Part shown: piece by piece, positions 31,202 through 40,012 of the stretch | How the letters are laid out: each line of letters begins with the position of its first letter | How positions within the stretch are numbered: the first letter of the stretch is position 1 | Assembly (NCBI RefSeq): GCF_001050515.1 | Contig: NZ_CAHS01000014.1 | Coordinates: 372,001-436,000 of the forward strand | Origin: Erwinia piriflorinigrans CFBP 5888 | GTDB taxonomy: Bacteria; Pseudomonadota; Gammaproteobacteria; Enterobacterales; Enterobacteriaceae | Reading direction: 5' to 3' | Length of the DNA: 64,000 bases | Program-made: the position numbers and the translations under genes | The notes under the pieces: generated by a model | What the model was told of the DNA's origin: nothing | The model's database searches: none | The model's input: the letters and a program-made list of their open reading frames with translations, nothing else

Positions 31202-31785
31202 AGTATTTTTCTGCAAGTTATTAAGAATTCGTTTTGCGCCCCGGTCAGGGAGTGAGCATTATTTATTTAATTTACTAAGCAATTTAACCGTGGCGTGCAA
31301 ATAAGCAGTTTGCCTTCCCGAACGGTTGTGGGGGTATTTGGCTATTGAATATAAATATAGTGATACTTCCGTAAATATAGTTATTGATCCAGATCAATAA
31401 ACTGCGGTTTTCCATTATGTTTTTTAAGGAGTTACGAAGATTTACCGGTTTTTATTCTTATTGACAGCTCTGTTTAGTTCGGTAAAGGCAGGTTAACTTT
31501 TAAGTGGAAGGGTTATGTTGTTTTATCTTTATGATATATAACAATTTTTTATTGTGTAAAATATTTGTTGAGTGAAGTCATTCGCTAGTTAACATAAAAG
31601 GATAGTGTAAGCGGATTTAATCTAATTGAGTTTTCTATACAGCAAAAAACTTTTAAAACTAAATTTACTGGAAATTAAATCTAATAAGTTGTTATATTGA
31701 AAGCATGAGGTTGGACCACTAATATAATCAAAATGATGTCCACTAAAAGATTCCATGTTTTTTTAATTTTCGGAGTTCATACTAT
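31202..31785. promoter_or_regulatory. Divergent control region of transporter and fumarate reductase
   Basis: AT-rich 584-base non-coding region between the leftward transporter-fumarase genes and the rightward reductase-apbE genes. It contains a perfect FNR box (31384-31397). No reading frame here looks coding. DcuR targets are expected here because dcuSR flank the cluster, but I could not assign a DcuR site. Confidence 0.6.
31384..31397. promoter_or_regulatory. FNR box
   Basis: TTGATCCAGATCAA, a perfect TTGAT-N4-ATCAA match to the FNR consensus. It lies about 183 bases from the transporter ATG and 388 from the reductase ATG; likely oxygen control of one or both. Confidence 0.75.
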
Positions 31786-34563
31786 ATGAATACACTTACT
31801 CCTGTCCTGAATCCGCTGACACTGCCAAACGGGGCGGTGCTAAAAAACCGTCTGTTGATGGCACCTATGACCACCTGCACCGGTTTTTATGATGGTACGG
31901 TGACCAGTGAACTGGTTGAGTACTATCGCGTTCGCGCTGGCAGCATCGGAACCGTTATCGTGGAATGCTGCTTCATTGATACTAAAGGCCCGGCCTTCCC
32001 CGGAGCGATTGCCATCGATAGCGATAACAAAATACCGGGCCTGGCGAGGATCGCTGATGCGATTAAGTCTGCCGGGTCTAAGGCTATCCTACAGATTTAT
32101 CACGGCGGCCGTATGGTCGAACCCGAGCTGATTGGTGGTAAAACTCCGGTTGCACCCAGTGCTGTCGCCGCCGCGCGTGTCGGTGCGACAATACCACAGG
32201 CGCTAAGTGCTGAAGAAGTCGAGGTCATGATCACCAAGTTCGGTGATGCGGTGAACCGTGCGATCAAAGCCGGGTTTGATGGCGTGGAGATCCACGGTGC
32301 CAACACCTATCTTATTCAGCAATTTTATTCACCCCATTCCAATCAACGTGATGACAAGTGGGGAGGAAGCCGCGAAAAGCGCGCCCGCTTCCCGCTGGAA
32401 GTGCTGGACATCACCCATAAAATGGCGCAACGCTTTGCCGATCCCTCATTCATTATCGGCTACCGCTTTTCGCCGGAAGAGATCGAAGTTCCGGGTATCC
32501 GTTTCGAAGACACCCTGTACCTGCTGGAGAAACTCGCCGCGCGCGGTCTGGACTATGTTCATTTCTCGGTGGGTCAACTACTGCGATCTTCAATTGTTGA
32601 TGTCAGCGATCCGACACCCCTGATCGGTAAATATCTTGCCGCGCGTTCAGAGCAGCTGGCAAAGATCCCGGTAATTGGTGTCGGTGGCGTGGTGAACAAA
32701 GCCGACGCTGAAAGTGCCCTGGAGCATGGCTTTGATTTAGTGGCCGTAGGTAAAGCCTGCATCGCATACCCTGACTGGACTGACCGCATTATTGATAATG
32801 ACCATCTGGAGCTGTTTATTGACAGCACGCAGCGTGAAGCGCTGAACATTCCGGAGCCTCTGTGGCGCTTCTCACTGGTTGACGCGATGATCCGTGATGT
32901 CAGTAGCGGCGGACGCAAATATAAAGCCGGTGTCTATCAGGAAAAAGTGGAGGCCGAGGCGTTAAAACTGCAAATCAACGTCACGCTTGATACTGACCGT
33001 ATCACCGATATCTCGCTGGTGCCGGACGCTACGCTGGACGTGGATTTCACCACCACCTTCGAAAGCCTGCGTACACGTATGCTGGTGGCAAACAGCCCGC
33101 ATGTGGATGCCATCACCGGTGCCACCACGCAAAGTGAGGCGCTGAAAAAGGCGGTCTCCCGTGCTATGACCACCTCCAGCAAAGAGCATGTCATTGAAGC
33201 GGGGGGGAATCCGCAGGCACCTCAGCACTACGATGTGGTGGTGGTAGGCAGTGGCGGCGGCGGTCTTGCGGCGGCGATCCAGGCCTCTGAAGAAGGGGCA
33301 AAAGTGGTAATTATCGAGAAGATGCCCACCATTGGCGGGAACACCATTAAGGCCTCCGTAGGAATGAATGCCGCCGAAACCCGTTTTCAGAAGCTGAAGG
33401 GTATTGAAGACAGTAAAGAACTGTTTTTCAGTGAGACCCTGAAAGGCGGCAAATTCAAAAACGACCAGCAGCTGCTGCGCCAGTTTGTTGACCAGGCACC
33501 GGAAGCCATTGAGTGGTTGGCACGTCACCATATCGAACTCAACGATATCACGATCACCGGCGGCATGAGTATTGATCGTACCCATCGTCCGGCCGACCGT
33601 TCTGCGGTGGGGGGATTCCTGATTAGCGGTTTGGTAAAGAATATCAACCAGCGTGACATTGAGGTGCTGCTGGAAACCTCAGTTGAAGAGATCCTGTGTG
33701 AAAAGGGTGCCGTCATTGGGGTAAAAGTGGTCGACGAATATAATGACAGCCGCATTCTGCATGCGAAAAGCGTGATTGTCGCCACCGGCGGTTTTAGCGC
33801 AAATCGTGAAATGGTGGTGAAATATCGCCCAGAACTGGATGGATTTGTTACCACCAACCATAAAGGAGCCACCGGTAGCGGCATCGCGATGTTACAGCAG
33901 ATCGGCGCGGCGACCGTTGATTTGGCAGAAATACAGATTCACCCAACAGTCGAACAGACGACCTCTTACCTGATTTCTGAAGCTATTCGTGGCGGCGGGG
34001 CGATTCTGGTAAGCCAGGCAGGCCACCGTTTCTATAATGAAATGGAAACGCGCGATAAGGTTTCCGCCCAGATCATCGCCCTGCCTGAAAAGAGCGCCTG
34101 GATCGTCTTTGATGACCAGGTGCGTAAAAACAATAAGGCTGCCGACGAATATATCGCTAAAGGATTTGTGGTCAGTGCGCCAACCCCGTATGAACTGGCA
34201 GTGAAGCTGAATATGGATCAGGAAACGCTCCAGGCTACGCTGGAACGTTATAATCAGTTCGTTGTACAGCAACATGATGAGGACTTTGGCCGTCAGACTG
34301 CATTGCGCCATCCGCTCGAAAAGGGACCATTCTTTGCTATTCGCATTGCTCCCGGTGTGCATCACACAATGGGAGGCGTGACCATCAACACCAATGCTGA
34401 AGTGCTGGACAAGCATCAACAGCCGCTCGGGGGAGTATGGGCGGCGGGTGAAGTGGTTGGCGGTATCCACGGTGCTAACCGAATCGGCGGAAATGCGGTA
34501 GCAGATATCATCATCTTTGGTATTCTGGCCGGCCGTCATGCCGCAGCATGGGCTTTGCGCTAA
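31786..34563 (+). CDS. Soluble NADH:fumarate reductase (OYE + FMN-bind + FAD domains)
   Basis: 925-residue three-domain flavoprotein. Residues 1-350 are an Old Yellow Enzyme-like NADH:flavin oxidoreductase (IYHGGRM, VEIHGANTYLIQQF, SPHSNQRDDKWGG). Residues about 370-460 are an FMN_bind domain with the ApbE attachment motif DAITGAT (Thr447 would carry FMN). Residues 480-925 are a fumarate reductase/urocanate reductase FAD domain (VVVVGSGGGGLAAA at the start, GGMSIDRTHRPADRS and the C-terminal GGVWAAGEVVGGIHG). The same architecture in Klebsiella pneumoniae is a cytoplasmic NADH:fumarate reductase. No signal peptide, so it acts in the cytoplasm as an electron sink. apbE follows directly. Confidence 0.9.
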   Translation: MNTLTPVLNPLTLPNGAVLKNRLLMAPMTTCTGFYDGTVTSELVEYYRVRAGSIGTVIVECCFIDTKGPAFPGAIAIDSDNKIPGLARIADAIKSAGSKAILQIYHGGRMVEPELIGGKTPVAPSAVAAARVGATIPQALSAEEVEVMITKFGDAVNRAIKAGFDGVEIHGANTYLIQQFYSPHSNQRDDKWGGSREKRARFPLEVLDITHKMAQRFADPSFIIGYRFSPEEIEVPGIRFEDTLYLLEKLAARGLDYVHFSVGQLLRSSIVDVSDPTPLIGKYLAARSEQLAKIPVIGVGGVVNKADAESALEHGFDLVAVGKACIAYPDWTDRIIDNDHLELFIDSTQREALNIPEPLWRFSLVDAMIRDVSSGGRKYKAGVYQEKVEAEALKLQINVTLDTDRITDISLVPDATLDVDFTTTFESLRTRMLVANSPHVDAITGATTQSEALKKAVSRAMTTSSKEHVIEAGGNPQAPQHYDVVVVGSGGGGLAAAIQASEEGAKVVIIEKMPTIGGNTIKASVGMNAAETRFQKLKGIEDSKELFFSETLKGGKFKNDQQLLRQFVDQAPEAIEWLARHHIELNDITITGGMSIDRTHRPADRSAVGGFLISGLVKNINQRDIEVLLETSVEEILCEKGAVIGVKVVDEYNDSRILHAKSVIVATGGFSANREMVVKYRPELDGFVTTNHKGATGSGIAMLQQIGAATVDLAEIQIHPTVEQTTSYLISEAIRGGGAILVSQAGHRFYNEMETRDKVSAQIIALPEKSAWIVFDDQVRKNNKAADEYIAKGFVVSAPTPYELAVKLNMDQETLQATLERYNQFVVQQHDEDFGRQTALRHPLEKGPFFAIRIAPGVHHTMGGVTINTNAEVLDKHQQPLGGVWAAGEVVGGIHGANRIGGNAVADIIIFGILAGRHAAAWALR

Positions 34564-34577
34564 AACACTCTTACCAT

Positions 34578-34608
34578 CAGGGGCGACGCGATCATTGCGT
34601 CGCCCCTG
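34578..34608 (+). other. Hairpin between reductase and apbE genes
   Basis: Perfect 12-bp stem (CAGGGGCGACGC / GCGTCGCCCCTG) with a seven-base loop, 14 bases after the reductase stop and 26 before the apbE ATG. No T run follows. Likely an mRNA-stabilising or partially terminating hairpin that keeps reductase protein in excess over ApbE. Confidence 0.7.
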
Positions 34609-34634
34609 CAAATCACTTCACCCCGGGAGGTATC

Positions 34635-35603
34635 ATGTCCTCTGATACCGGCGTCTACAGTTATTCTGCTGTCCTTATGGGTTCTCCGATCCTGCTAAAG
34701 CTGTTTGAACATAATCAGCAGCTGGCGGGGAATGTGTTTCGATTGATTAAACAACAGGAAGATATTTTCACCGTCAACCGTGAACATTCTCAAGTCATGG
34801 CGATAAATCGTGCGGCAGGCGATCACGCTGTCGCCGTAAGCAGGGCGCTTTATCAGGTGATCAAACGGGCTAAAGAGGCCAGCGTACTGCCAGGTAGCTG
34901 TTTCAACTTGGCTATCGGGCCGTTGGTCAAGCGCTGGAAGATTGGATTTCAGGGCAACAGCGTGCCGGCAGCTTCTGAGCTGCGTGCGCTGCTAACGCTA
35001 GCGGACCCTCACCAGGTCGTCCTTGACGACGAGACGGCCTCGGTATTTTTGTCACGGGCGGGTATGGAGATTGATCTGGGGGCGATTGCCAAAGGGTATA
35101 TCGCTGACGTAGTGCGTGATTATCTGCGTCAGCAAGGCGTTAAGGATGCGCTTATCAATCTGGGGGGAAACGTGCTGGCATTAGGGAACAGCGTTCAGCA
35201 CTGCTGGAACATAGGCTTGAAGCAGCCGTTTGCCACGGATGAGGCTCCGCTCGGGGTGATCGGTGTGACGGATAAATCGGTGGTGACTTCAGGTATCTAC
35301 GAACGTTATTTTGAACGGGACGGCCGCTGCTACCATCACATTCTGGACCCGCAGACCGGCTATCCACTTGATAACGAATTACTGAGCGTGACCATTATTT
35401 GTGATAACGCCACCGACGGCGATATCTGGACTACCCTGATGTACGGTCAGGGCGTAGAACAAGGCCTGGCAACGCTTTCGCAAAATCCGGCGATTGAGGC
35501 TATTTTCGTCACCCGAGACAAGCAAATCATTTGCTCTTCGCAGCGTCAATTCAGTTTTAAGCAACTTAACGATAGCTACCGGCTCACTGGCAATATTGTT
35601 TAA
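34635..35603 (+). CDS. apbE: FAD:protein FMN transferase ApbE
   Basis: 322-residue ApbE-family flavin transferase; uses FAD to attach FMN through a phosphoester to Thr/Ser in (S/T)GAT motifs. GGGAGG sits just before the ATG at 34635. Conserved blocks: FNLAIGPLVKRW, MEIDLGAIAKGYIAD, NLGGN and YHHILDPQTGYP (metal/FAD site). There is no lipobox, unlike Nqr/Rnf-linked periplasmic ApbE, so it works in the cytoplasm on the preceding reductase. Its 3' end overlaps the dcuR 3' end by 20 bases. Confidence 0.93.
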   Translation: MSSDTGVYSYSAVLMGSPILLKLFEHNQQLAGNVFRLIKQQEDIFTVNREHSQVMAINRAAGDHAVAVSRALYQVIKRAKEASVLPGSCFNLAIGPLVKRWKIGFQGNSVPAASELRALLTLADPHQVVLDDETASVFLSRAGMEIDLGAIAKGYIADVVRDYLRQQGVKDALINLGGNVLALGNSVQHCWNIGLKQPFATDEAPLGVIGVTDKSVVTSGIYERYFERDGRCYHHILDPQTGYPLDNELLSVTIICDNATDGDIWTTLMYGQGVEQGLATLSQNPAIEAIFVTRDKQIICSSQRQFSFKQLNDSYRLTGNIV

Positions 35604-36303
35604 GCTGGGCGCTATGTTCCGCCTGCAAACGATAGCGATATACCGGGCGGCCGGTCGCTCCATAATGAATGCTGGTGAACAAGATATTGATCTGCGCAAG
35701 CCAGATTAGATACTTACGGCACGAAACGCGTGAAATATTGACGGCAGCCGCAAGATCGTCTGTGGAAAACTCTTCAGACGGATGAGCATCGATCCACAGG
35801 CACAGAGTGCGCAGCGTTTGCGGGGTAAGTCCCTTAGGTAGGCGTTTCGCCTCATCTGCCGACGGGTGACTACCATGAATAAGCCGATCAACATCCTCCT
35901 GTTGATAAAATGGACGAGAGTCCATAAGCTTTTTTTTCCGCTGCCAGCTCGTCAATGCTTCTTCAAAACGCGAGAACTGAAAGGGTTTGATCAAATAGTC
36001 AACGACACCATAGTGCAGCGACTGTCTGACCGAGGTGGCATCAGCAGCCGATGAGATGATGACGACTTCGACCGGTCGTTTTGACTCGCGTAGTACGGGC
36101 AACAGGTCCAGTCCGTTATCCTGTTGCAGATAGATATCCAGTAGAATCAGGTCAATAGCTAATTCATTGTTCAGAACCAACTCTTTGGCCTGCTGTAGGG
36201 TCGATGCGACGGCACAGCAGGCAAAACCAGGTAGTTGTGCAACATAGCAACGGTTGAGTTCAGCAACCATCGCGTCATCATCGACGACCAGAACATTGAT
36301 CAT
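35584..36303 (-). CDS. dcuR: DcuR response regulator
   Basis: CitB-family response regulator for C4-dicarboxylate genes. 239 residues. Receiver domain with the acidic pocket (VVDDD), phospho-acceptor Asp56 (LILLDIYLQ) and KPFQ lysine; C-terminal helix-turn-helix (FSTDDLAAAVNISRVSCRKY, read as the DcuR DNA-binding helices). Overlaps the dcuS stop by four bases and converges on apbE with a 20-base tail overlap. Expected to activate the fumarate genes when DcuS sees fumarate, malate or succinate. Confidence 0.94.
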   Translation of the reverse strand: MINVLVVDDDAMVAELNRCYVAQLPGFACCAVASTLQQAKELVLNNELAIDLILLDIYLQQDNGLDLLPVLRESKRPVEVVIISSAADATSVRQSLHYGVVDYLIKPFQFSRFEEALTSWQRKKKLMDSRPFYQQEDVDRLIHGSHPSADEAKRLPKGLTPQTLRTLCLWIDAHPSEEFSTDDLAAAVNISRVSCRKYLIWLAQINILFTSIHYGATGRPVYRYRLQAEHSAQLKQYCQ

Positions 36304-37940
36304 GCGTTTTTATGCTCTCCATCCCAGGGCAGTTGTACGAAAAATTGGGTATAAACACCGGGTTCGGACTCTACAATGATTTTCCCGCCAAGGCTCTCGA
36401 TTTGTTGTTTCACCAGGAACAGACCCACGCCACGATTGTCACCCTTTGTGGAATAACCCTTAGCAAAAATGTCATTCAGCCGGGTCATTTCAATACCTGG
36501 GCCGTCATCGCTCACTTCGCAGCTGAGCCAGCCGTTCTGATAGTGTAACAGGACACTGATATCGCCATCGCCAGTTTCGCCAGCGGCATCAAGTGCATTC
36601 TCGATTAGGTTACCCAATACGGTAATCAATACCGCAACCTGCTGCTCACTGCCACAGTCTGGCAGTAGACTATCATCATTGACCGTCAGGTGGTTGCCGT
36701 TATCATAAGCGCGGCTGATTTTACTTAACAGGAAACCGGCGATAACGGGTGACTTGATTTTGCCCAGCAGCGATCCGATTTCGGTATGGTAATTATGAGC
36801 TGTTTTAAGGATATACTCTTCCAGCTTGTCGTAGCTTTTCATATGCATAAGGCCGAGAATGACATGCAGCTTATTCATAAATTCGTGTGAACGTTCACGA
36901 AGAGCATCGATGTAGCTGACCATACCATCAAGCCGCTGTAGTAGCTGAATTATTTCTGTTTTATCTCTAAACGTACAGATGGCACCAATAATGGTCTCGT
37001 TATTGCGTACCGGCATGGTATTACAGAGCAATATACGACCATTAAAGTTAATCTCTTCATCGCGTAGTGCAATGCCACTTTTCATCACGTAATGCAGATT
37101 GTCGATCAGCGGCCCCGATGCTGCAACAATCTCACCGTTGTCACAGTCAAGCGCCTGAAGCAGACCGGTTTCACGCAGCAGATGCCGTGCGGCACGGTTA
37201 ATAACAGTGGCCTGCATCCGATCGTCAACGGCGATCACGCCCTCTTTCATGGATTGCAGCATGGCCTGGCGCTGTTCAAACAGAGCGGATATTTCAAAGG
37301 GCTCAAGCCCGAGCAAAATGCGTTTGGCCGCCCTGACCAGCAGGTAAGTTCCCATAGCACCAACCAGAATAGCGAATAATGCGCTCCAGAGAATGTTCCA
37401 ACGGCTGTGATTAATTTGTTGCGCGACCTCGCTAAGCGAAATCCCAATCGCTATCACGCCAATCTGACGCCTGTTTTGGTCAAAAACAGGGCTAAATACC
37501 CGGAGCGCGATGCCAAGCTTGCCCGTATTGATCGCAACATTTTCGTGTCCCTTGAGGGCCGGAGACAGGTCATCACCAAGGAAGTGTTGGTTAATTAGAT
37601 TTTTGTCAGGGTGTGAATAACGCATGCCTTGCATATTTGTCACCACGACAAAAAGGAGGTGATTACTGCGCTGTGCGGCCCCGGTGATGGTCTGAATAAT
37701 CCCATCTGCTGGTTTTTGCAACAGGCCACGCTGGATATCCGGGGAAAGAGCCAGCGTACGGGCTACCGCCAGTGCTTTATCTTTAACCGCATCCTGTGTG
37801 GTGTGGCTTATTTGAACAAAATAGAACAGATGAGCTATTAGCAATACCGCTGCGATAACAGCGCTTACCAGCAGGCTAACGGAGGTACTCAGTTTCATCG
37901 GGCGTTTAGGTATCCAGAACGACGACTGAATGTGATTCAT
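36300..37940 (-). CDS. dcuS: DcuS C4-dicarboxylate sensor kinase
   Basis: 546-residue membrane histidine kinase. TM1 about 19-41, a periplasmic PAS domain (about 42-180) carrying RYSHPD and ALRVFSP, which hold the Arg/His/Arg that bind fumarate in E. coli DcuS, TM2 about 183-203, a cytoplasmic PAS domain, then the phospho-acceptor His in RERSHEFMNKLH and an ATPase domain (NLIENALDA, DDGPGI, GVGLFLVKQ). Paired with dcuR in one operon. Confidence 0.94.
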   Translation of the reverse strand: MNHIQSSFWIPKRPMKLSTSVSLLVSAVIAAVLLIAHLFYFVQISHTTQDAVKDKALAVARTLALSPDIQRGLLQKPADGIIQTITGAAQRSNHLLFVVVTNMQGMRYSHPDKNLINQHFLGDDLSPALKGHENVAINTGKLGIALRVFSPVFDQNRRQIGVIAIGISLSEVAQQINHSRWNILWSALFAILVGAMGTYLLVRAAKRILLGLEPFEISALFEQRQAMLQSMKEGVIAVDDRMQATVINRAARHLLRETGLLQALDCDNGEIVAASGPLIDNLHYVMKSGIALRDEEINFNGRILLCNTMPVRNNETIIGAICTFRDKTEIIQLLQRLDGMVSYIDALRERSHEFMNKLHVILGLMHMKSYDKLEEYILKTAHNYHTEIGSLLGKIKSPVIAGFLLSKISRAYDNGNHLTVNDDSLLPDCGSEQQVAVLITVLGNLIENALDAAGETGDGDISVLLHYQNGWLSCEVSDDGPGIEMTRLNDIFAKGYSTKGDNRGVGLFLVKQQIESLGGKIIVESEPGVYTQFFVQLPWDGEHKNA

Positions 37941-38135
37941 TAGAACTCCGCTAGACAGGGATGGCTGTTCGAATTAAGTGTTGGGTAATATAGCGCGGAA
38001 GAGAGTAGGGGGCGATCTGAGAAAAGAAAAGTCGTTCACAGGGGGCAGGGGCAGAGAGTACTGTGCAATAAAGCTGCACCTTAATCAGCTGGCGTTCAAC
38101 TTTTCAGGTGCAGGGAGGAGCGAAACTTTTATGCG

Positions 38136-38366
38136 TTACTTAGGCAGTTCGCTCATTTCCTTAACATCGGCTTTATTGATTTGCTGCTTAACGCCGTTAG
38201 CGTCGTTGTAAGCAATCAGGCCGGTTTTGGAATCTTCCTGTGGTTTGCCATCGCTGATGATGGTACGTCCATCACTTGTGTGAATGGCATAGCTGGCGCG
38301 GGTACATCCGCTTAGAGCAGCAACACAAAAGACGGCAGCAAGAGGTAAAGCGATCATTTTATTCAT
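38136..38366 (-). CDS. YgdI/YgdR-family lipoprotein (copy 1)
   Basis: 76-residue lipoprotein, signal peptide ending AALSGC, mature domain of about 57 residues with the paired motif TSDGRTIISDGKPQ and GLIAYNDANG typical of the YgdI/YgdR small SH3-like family. Function unknown. Lies 15 bases downstream of a paralogue, likely co-transcribed; GGAG precedes the ATG. Confidence 0.88.
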   Translation of the reverse strand: MNKMIALPLAAVFCVAALSGCTRASYAIHTSDGRTIISDGKPQEDSKTGLIAYNDANGVKQQINKADVKEMSELPK

Positions 38367-38381
38367 ATGGACTCCGTTTTC

Positions 38382-38615
38382 TTAGTTGTTTAGTTCACTC
38401 ATGTTCTTAATCTGCTCACGATTGATCTGTTCTGATTTGCCGGTTTGGGCATCTTTATACGAAACCAGTCCAGTATCACTGTCAATTTGCGGTTTGCCAT
38501 CCGTGACAATAGTCCTGCCATCCGTAGTTCTGATTGTCTGATTTGATGAGCAACCAGAAACGAAAAGCAATGACAGCAGGGCAACGATTGCAGTATTTAA
38601 CATTTTGACTTTCAT
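38382..38615 (-). CDS. YgdI/YgdR-family lipoprotein (copy 2)
   Basis: 77-residue paralogue of the downstream lipoprotein: lipobox LFVSGC, then [14 protein letters not shown] and [14 protein letters not shown] at 38615 has AAGGA eight bases upstream and is preferred over TTG at 38618. The two copies have diverged and probably arose by tandem duplication. Confidence 0.88.
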   Translation of the reverse strand: MKVKMLNTAIVALLSLLFVSGCSSNQTIRTTDGRTIVTDGKPQIDSDTGLVSYKDAQTGKSEQINREQIKNMSELNN

Positions 38616-38837
38616 CAAGGATTTCCTTATGGGTAAAAAATTTCATCCGAGATAACTATAGACGATATTTTGAATGATGCTGTTAAAGGGTGATGATTTT
38701 TAGCGGTCAAGATTGTTAGCTACTTTGAATATTCACAATCGAAAAAAACTACAGAGGATAAAAAGAGTCTATAAAATGCTCAATGTGTTTTCCTGGCGTT
38801 ACTGTTTTCATGGGTGATTATTTATAATGACAATTTT

Positions 38838-39092
38838 TCAGGCATCGTCTGGAGTGCTACCAATAATAACTTCAAGAAGATGGCGATAGACGTCAAGCAT
38901 TATCACATCCGTAGTCATTTCAAGTTTTTCGATGAGTTTAAGAATAAGCGCTTTATTAGTGATATGCCTACCTTCGGCATTTAGTTCGCTTATGACACAG
39001 CCAAGCGACTGAAATTTGAGGGATGATTTTTCTACTCCCGGCGGGAAATATGCAAAAACTTTTGACTGTAATGATATCTGCTGCATGCTCAT
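38838..39092 (-). CDS. ariR: AriR/YmgB-family connector protein
   Basis: 84-residue helical protein resembling E. coli AriR (YmgB): SLGCVISELNAEGRHITNKALILKLI then a helix ending VYRHLLEVIIGSTPDD. AriR and relatives dimerise and act through the Rcs phosphorelay on biofilm and acid resistance. Two possible ATGs (39092, 39086). Third gene of the ycgZ-ymgA-ariR set, in the same order as E. coli; ymgC is not seen. Confidence 0.8.
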   Translation of the reverse strand: MSMQQISLQSKVFAYFPPGVEKSSLKFQSLGCVISELNAEGRHITNKALILKLIEKLEMTTDVIMLDVYRHLLEVIIGSTPDDA

Positions 39093-39299
39093 GACCCTAT
39101 AAAGAAAAGCGATAAGCTTCTCAAAAATTCCTGCTAAGGCTTACGCAGGGCAGAGGATTTAAAATTAATAAACAGGCGAATATTGAGGGGATAACCTCAT
39201 TAACTAAAACCAGAAATTATTAATTACCGCTAAAAAAGATACCTTTATTAAAGAAAATTAATTTTCACCAGATGGATGAGGTGAGTAACAGTTCATCAC

Positions 39300-39593
39300 T
39301 TAATGTTTTTTAGCCCCATCGACCGGACCTTCGCTGGTAAAAAAATGTGCCACATTATCGCGGTCGCGAATTTCAACCGTGTTGGTAGCGCGTTTAACAC
39401 CCATATATTGGCTAACCTCATCGATAGCGCGCATTAAAGCATCTTGTCGAAGCGAGTTTTTTTCTACAGCGATCATGTGTCGAAGCTGTCTCATTAAGGC
39501 AGAATTACTAACGGCAGCATCTTGTTTAAGCAGTACCATAACGGCTTCGCCCATCATTTTATCAGACAGTTTTTCATCTTCACTTTTATACAT
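39300..39593 (-). CDS. ymgA: YmgA-like connector protein
   Basis: 97-residue protein starting MYKSEDEKLSDKMMGEA, with a helix-pair core (AVSNSALMRQLRHMIAVE, DALMRAIDEVSQYM) shared with the AriR/YmgA family, plus a polar tail longer than that of E. coli. Middle gene between ycgZ and ariR; the assignment rests on that order plus weak similarity. Upstream frame codons were discarded. Confidence 0.65.
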   Translation of the reverse strand: MYKSEDEKLSDKMMGEAVMVLLKQDAAVSNSALMRQLRHMIAVEKNSLRQDALMRAIDEVSQYMGVKRATNTVEIRDRDNVAHFFTSEGPVDGAKKH

Positions 39594-39766
39594 ACAAACT
39601 TCTCTAAACCTGTGATGCGGACATAAAGAAGTTGTCCACATAGACCTCCATTCGGGAACTTGACACCTGCGAATGAGTCACTGCCCGGTCGCCCGGTAAG
39701 AATATCTGACTAACTCAAAATACAAAGAGAGGTAGATAATATTACAGAGACACAGGGTTACTTAAC

Positions 39767-40012
39767 TCATTCACCACGTCCGAACAGCATACCTATCAGC
39801 TGTTGATAGTGGCGTTCCTGTTCGGGCCCAGAAGCCAGTTCCAAACGGGTCAACAATTTTGAACATATGGCCTTGCGGTTCAGATTTCGGCCAGAGCGAA
39901 GGATCTCAACGACAATTTGCCCCAGCGTTTCTTGTTGAGATGGCATGATCACCTCACTAAAGTAACGGCTGATGTCATTTTCTATCTTTGGATTAGAACC
40001 GTCCTGACGCAT
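39767..40012 (-). CDS. ycgZ: YcgZ connector protein
   Basis: 81-residue homologue of E. coli YcgZ: ISRYFSEVIMPSQQETLGQI followed by a RNLNRKAICSKLL block and HYQQLIGMLF. In E. coli the ycgZ operon is repressed by the MerR-type BluR and relieved by the blue-light protein BluF, feeding RcsB signalling. ATG at 40012 chosen to match E. coli length. Promoter region upstream has a palindromic element fitting MerR-type control. No bluR/bluF is in the window. Confidence 0.88.
   Translation of the reverse strand: MRQDGSNPKIENDISRYFSEVIMPSQQETLGQIVVEILRSGRNLNRKAICSKLLTRLELASGPEQERHYQQLIGMLFGRGE

Noticed and set aside
33892-34611. Long minus-strand frame opposite the fumarate reductase gene
   Set aside because: Shadow of the reductase FAD domain; no recognisable motifs and no start signal.
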